DNA of 64,000 nucleotides from Streptomyces formicae (GTDB lineage Bacteria; Actinomycetota; Actinomycetes; Streptomycetales; Streptomycetaceae): NCBI RefSeq assembly GCF_022647665.1, contig NZ_CP071872.1, positions 2,170,001 to 2,234,000 of the forward strand, read 5' to 3'. Shown piece by piece: positions 61,066 to 64,000 of this stretch (position 1 is its first letter; each line of letters starts with the position of its first letter). The notes under the pieces were generated by a model. It saw only the letters and a program-made list of their open reading frames with translations, ran no database searches and was not told where the DNA came from. The position numbers and the translations under genes were made by a program.

Positions 61066-62316
61066 CTATGCCGACGGTTGGGAAGGATCGAGTTCGCCCT
61101 TGAGCTCGAGGACGATGATGTTGGGTGCGGCGGGTGGCTCGATGCGGATGACGTGGGGGATGCCCCAGGCGGGCAGGCCGTTGGTCACCTGGTAGGAGAG
61201 GGCCGCGCCGGTGCTAAGTACGTATGCGCGTCGGACGGTGTTGTGGAGCCCTCGTACGGTGATCGGGCCGGGGGGTGTGCGGGTGCAGATGAGGAAGAGG
61301 GTGCGGCGGTCTTGGGAGAGGGTGGAGGGGCCGTCGTAGTGCCCGTAAGGCAGGCTCGGGGTGGTCGTGTGGAAGGCGTCGTGGTTGCGGCGGATCCAAT
61401 TCCCCAGGGCTGTGAGTTGCATGAAGTGGCCTGGTGGGATGGTGCCGTCTTCGTGTGGGCTGGTTTTGAGGAGTAGGTTGCCGCCGGCTGCGATGGTGTC
61501 GGCGAAGACGCCTATGAGCTCGTTGAGGGCCAGCTGGTGAGTGTCAGTCCATTGGCTAGCGTTGGTGGTATCGAGGGGGTAACACAGTTGCCAGGCACCG
61601 TCGGCGGGGACGATCGAAGTGGCCACAGTGGGAGTGTCGTGATCGCCATGGTCCTCAAGCTGCTCTGTGATGATGGTCTGCGCATTCAGGGCCGTGAACG
61701 TGTTAGGCAATTCAGTAACCCATGAGCGACCCTGGCCATCGGTCGGTGAGCTGTTGAGCCACAGCAGGTCGGGCCTGAAATTTTCGACGAGTTCGCGAGC
61801 CTGTCGGCGAGCGGCAACGTTCGCCGACAGGCCTCTATCGTGCGGGGGATCGACCTGTTCGCTCTCACGCACCGGGATACTGGGGTGCGAGGGGCGGCTC
61901 GTCGTAAGGGGGTAGTCGCTCCAGTCGCTAGGGGAGAAGTAGAACCCGACGCGGAGCCCGTGCCGACGCATCGATTGGGCGAACGGACGGACCAGGTCGG
62001 TGCGCGCTGCGGTGGCCGTGGCAACGGACCGTTTCGTGGACGTGGTGTCCCACAGGGCGATTCCGTCGCGGTCTTTCGCAGTCATCACTGCGTACCTGGC
62101 GCCAGCATGCGCAAACAGTTCGGCCCAGGTGTCGGGGTTGTAGCGAGCAGCGGTGAATCCGCGCAGCTGTTCCATGTACTCCTGGTGCGAGATCCGGCCA
62201 GGCTCATAAGCCCGAGGCGGGGCAATGCCCCGGACCGCCGATATCCCCCAGTGGACAAAAACGCCGAGCTTGGCCTCGGCGAACCAGGACTGCGTAGACA
62301 CGTCCGTGTGCTCCAT
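61066..62316 (-). CDS. GH29 alpha-L-fucosidase-like protein with altered nucleophile
   Basis: This is a roughly 416-aa protein with the GH29 TIM barrel: WFAEAKLGVFVHWGISAVRG, GARYAVMTAKDRDGIALWDT and GLRVGFYFSPSDW, then the nucleophile strand. There the family has DLLWFD, but this protein reads DLLWLNSSPTDG, so Asn stands in place of the catalytic Asp. A GNLLLKTSPHEDG segment and a short C-terminal beta domain follow. It has no clear signal peptide, although a longer frame extends to 62451. The ATG at 62316 is tentative because no ribosome-binding site is evident. It may be inactive, bind only, or act on another substrate. Confidence 0.75.
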   Translation of the reverse strand: MEHTDVSTQSWFAEAKLGVFVHWGISAVRGIAPPRAYEPGRISHQEYMEQLRGFTAARYNPDTWAELFAHAGARYAVMTAKDRDGIALWDTTSTKRSVATATAARTDLVRPFAQSMRRHGLRVGFYFSPSDWSDYPLTTSRPSHPSIPVRESEQVDPPHDRGLSANVAARRQARELVENFRPDLLWLNSSPTDGQGRSWVTELPNTFTALNAQTIITEQLEDHGDHDTPTVATSIVPADGAWQLCYPLDTTNASQWTDTHQLALNELIGVFADTIAAGGNLLLKTSPHEDGTIPPGHFMQLTALGNWIRRNHDAFHTTTPSLPYGHYDGPSTLSQDRRTLFLICTRTPPGPITVRGLHNTVRRAYVLSTGAALSYQVTNGLPAWGIPHVIRIEPPAAPNIIVLELKGELDPSQPSA

Positions 62317-62505
62317 ATAGTGAAAAGCCAGTTCGGAAGGATGGTTGGGATACCAGACAAACGCCTGGGCAGATGAGGAGTCGGCGCCGGATCGTGTGAG
62401 TCGGGGAGGAGCACGCTCTGCGGTACGAGGCGGGCGTGTTCCTCGCCACACGGTCCTTGTACGAGCCGGTCCTGCCGCGGTCCACGTGGAAGCTGGTGAG
62501 CGTGG

Positions 62506-62937
62506 TCACGGGGACGCCGCCTCCGGGCCGTCCCGGTACCTTCGGGCGGTGCGCTGCCCCTGTACGTTCGAGTTCGGCTGTCGGCGACCGTTCACGAACA
62601 GCTCGTCGAAGTCGAGCCCCTTGCCGATCCCGGCGACCAGGACACCGCGCTCGTACGGCCGCCACTCCGGAGTGAGCACCCGGCCGCCGTTCAGCACGAC
62701 CCTCGTGCCGGACGCGGCCTCGTACGAGACCGGGGCCTGCAGTGTGCCGGAGTCCTCGGGGCCGAAGGTGAGGGTCCTTGTCAGGTGGTAGGTGCCCTCG
62801 TGCACCACGACCCTGACCGGCCCGGCCTCGGCGCGGGCGGCGCGGGCCCTGCGCTGCGCGGCCTCCAGGGTCAGCAGCGGCCGTGCGGCCGTGCCCGGAG
62901 CGTCGTCGTCGCCGTGGGGCGATGCGTGGATGGACAT
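62506..62937 (-). pseudogene. N-terminal fragment of a right-handed beta-helix polysaccharide enzyme
   Basis: The frame starts MSIHASPHGDDDAPGTAARP at 62937 behind GAGGAG and continues VRVVVHEGTYHLTRTLTFGP and GLDFDELFVNGRRQ. This is the usual beginning of Streptomyces parallel beta-helix glycan enzymes. Homology stops after about 125 residues and the frame closes at 62506. The rest of the normally 600-plus-residue protein is missing. Confidence 0.7.
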
Positions 62938-63111
62938 GGAACTCCTCGAACGACACCCGCTAGACATCGGATCTATCAACGCACCCTACCCGCAAGAACG
63001 ACCCTTTCGCAGGACAAGGAAAGCGATACCTCCGATGAATCAATCTGGCTGCACCATGCCTACGAGAAGCCCGCAGACCCCGCCCGGGCCTGCGGGCTTC
63101 GGACCAGTGCG

Positions 63112-63459
63112 CTACTGGACGACGACCGCCCATCGGGTGTCGCTCAGCCCGGTGCGGATGTGCAGCAGGGCGGTGCTCGCGTCATAGCTCGACGCCACGG
63201 TCATCGGCAGCTCGGTCGACCAGCTCGCGCCCGGTGCCAGTGACGGGACGCTCCAGTACTTCCAGCTGCCGGAGAAGCCCGCCGTGCCGCTGAAGCTCTG
63301 CATCTGGGTGGCGGACGGGGCCGAGGTGGAGGTGTTGGCGATGGTGACCGTTGTGGTGGTGGAATTGGTCCGACGCGGTCTATGAGCAGCCCGCTGACCG
63401 GCAGTCGCCGTCAGCTCGACGACACACGCACGGCTGGCGTTGTTGGGTGGAGCCGACAC
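63112..63459 (-). pseudogene. Fragment of a secreted protein (beta-sandwich tail)
   Basis: Residues TTTTVTIANTSTSAPSATQM and GSWKYWSVPSLAPGASWSTE look like a NPCBM-associated or similar beta-sandwich module at the C-terminal end of a glycoside hydrolase. There is no catalytic part upstream. The N-terminal 35 codons are not homologous. Probably a relic. Confidence 0.5.
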
Positions 63460-63706
63460 TGATCAGCTGATGGTTGATGGGCGTGCTGGCTCGGCTTCCG
63501 CACCGGCTGGTGAGTGTGAACTCACTGACGGGTAGGGCTTTCCGGCACGGTTGGTGCTCCGAGGCCCAGGCCCCGGAGCACCGCGCTGTAGAGGTGGTCG
63601 GCACGCTCCGGTGACAGTCAGTTGGCCGAGTCGAAGCGGTTCGGGGCTGTGGCCCTGCGGCGCCGTCGCTCCATCCGGAGCCGACTGCCATTCCGGCCGG
63701 CGGACT

Positions 63707-64000
63707 TCATGTCTGACGGGCGGGTGTGAGTGTGAGGGTCTGCTCGGTGGTGGTGCGGCCGTTGCCGACGGGGTTGCCGGTGGTGTCGGTCCAGGCGCGG
63801 GTGGGTGTGGTTTCGACCAGTCGGTGCGTGTGGCCTGACATGCCGATCACCAGTCCGCTGTAGCGGTTGACGATGCGGAACGTGCCGGTGGATGCGCCGT
63901 TGGTGTTCTTCCCGGGGATGACGAACCATTGCTGGCCGACGGCCGGGCCGTCCGCCGGTGCCTTGGCCACGGTCGGCTTGGCGGCCCAGGCGCGGCCGCT
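63707..64000 (-). CDS. C-terminal end of a ricin-type lectin-domain protein (runs off the window)
   Basis: The frame stays open leftward from the window edge and ends at 63707. It encodes SGRAWAAKPTVAKAPADGPA then QQWFVIPGKNTNGASTGTFR, IVNRYSGLVIGMSG and TEQTLTLTP, a ricin B-like lectin repeat that usually closes a secreted glycoside hydrolase. The catalytic part lies beyond 64000. Nearby relics at 62.5-63.5 kb may derive from related genes. Confidence 0.65.
   Translation of the reverse strand, partial: SGRAWAAKPTVAKAPADGPAVGQQWFVIPGKNTNGASTGTFRIVNRYSGLVIGMSGHTHRLVETTPTRAWTDTTGNPVGNGRTTTEQTLTLTPARQT

Overview
This 64-kb window is high-GC actinobacterial DNA, almost certainly Streptomyces. 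Coding regions have strongly G/C-biased third positions, rare TTA codons appear only in special genes, and several gene families are Streptomyces-typical (nourseothricin acetyltransferase, cobalamin-riboswitch cbtBA, zinc-free L32, actinomycete-type conjugation proteins). It reads as chromosome-arm DNA: a complete antibiotic cluster, a second small putative cluster, a conjugative-element scar, an intact insertion sequence and many decayed genes.

Region 1 (1-7.9 kb) is accessory and housekeeping DNA. A phytoene/squalene-synthase-like protein is fused to a Pyr4-like membrane terpene cyclase. Two ArsR-family repressors each sit beside an operator of the form AATTGC-N8-GCAATT. A SpoIIE-type phosphatase lies next to a coupled four-gene operon (arsR, SulP transporter, PPOX protein, RsbW-like kinase), followed by a PhnA-like zinc-ribbon gene.

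Region 2 (8.1-36.0 kb) is a streptothricin-type cluster. The diagnostic set is a Nat1-like streptothricin acetyltransferase, lysine 2,3-aminomutase (beta-lysine), a VioC/SttL-like arginine hydroxylase plus a VioD/SttN-like PLP cyclase (streptolidine), an O-carbamoyltransferase, sugar-modifying enzymes (a fused Gfo/Idh-epimerase, PIG-L deacetylase, glycosyltransferase, ATP-grasp ligase), an A-PCP didomain, a PCP-C didomain, two paralogous stand-alone adenylation proteins and a heterodimeric ABC exporter. Two main transcription units diverge around a TTA-containing XRE regulator at 26.4 kb. The same 29-bp composite element (GTACAAC-N12-CAAGATCGGT) precedes the first gene of each arm. Three features suggest unusual or damaged chemistry: the condensation domain lacks its second catalytic His, the rightward stand-alone A domain has a one-base frameshift, and a 205-bp MITE-like element sits inside the rightward operon.

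Region 3 (36.1-41.9 kb) holds five leftward genes: a flavin/F420 LLM oxidoreductase, a P450, an SDR, a large unrecognised protein and a saccharopine-dehydrogenase-like reductase. They may form a small uncharacterised biosynthetic cluster.

Region 4 (42-48.3 kb) contains a decayed CHAT/TPR gene, a zinc-free L32 gene behind a probable Zur box, a PPOX protein, a cobalamin riboswitch with cbtB-cbtA and a divergent phosphatase-like gene, and a DUF418-type membrane protein.

Region 5 (48.6-56.1 kb) is a mobile-DNA scar: two broken LLM monooxygenase genes fused to the remnant of an integrative conjugative element (PrgI/TcpE and TcpC fragments and a sigma-like protein), a VapBC-like toxin-antitoxin pair, a complete 1.4-kb IS701-family element with CTAG target duplication, and a decayed RelE-like gene.

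Region 6 (56.2-64.0 kb) encodes an Eis-like acetyltransferase, a small secreted protein, a secreted ADP-ribosyltransferase-like/ricin-lectin protein with six QxW repeats, a GH29-like protein lacking the usual nucleophile, and fragments of secreted carbohydrate-active proteins. The last gene runs off the right edge.
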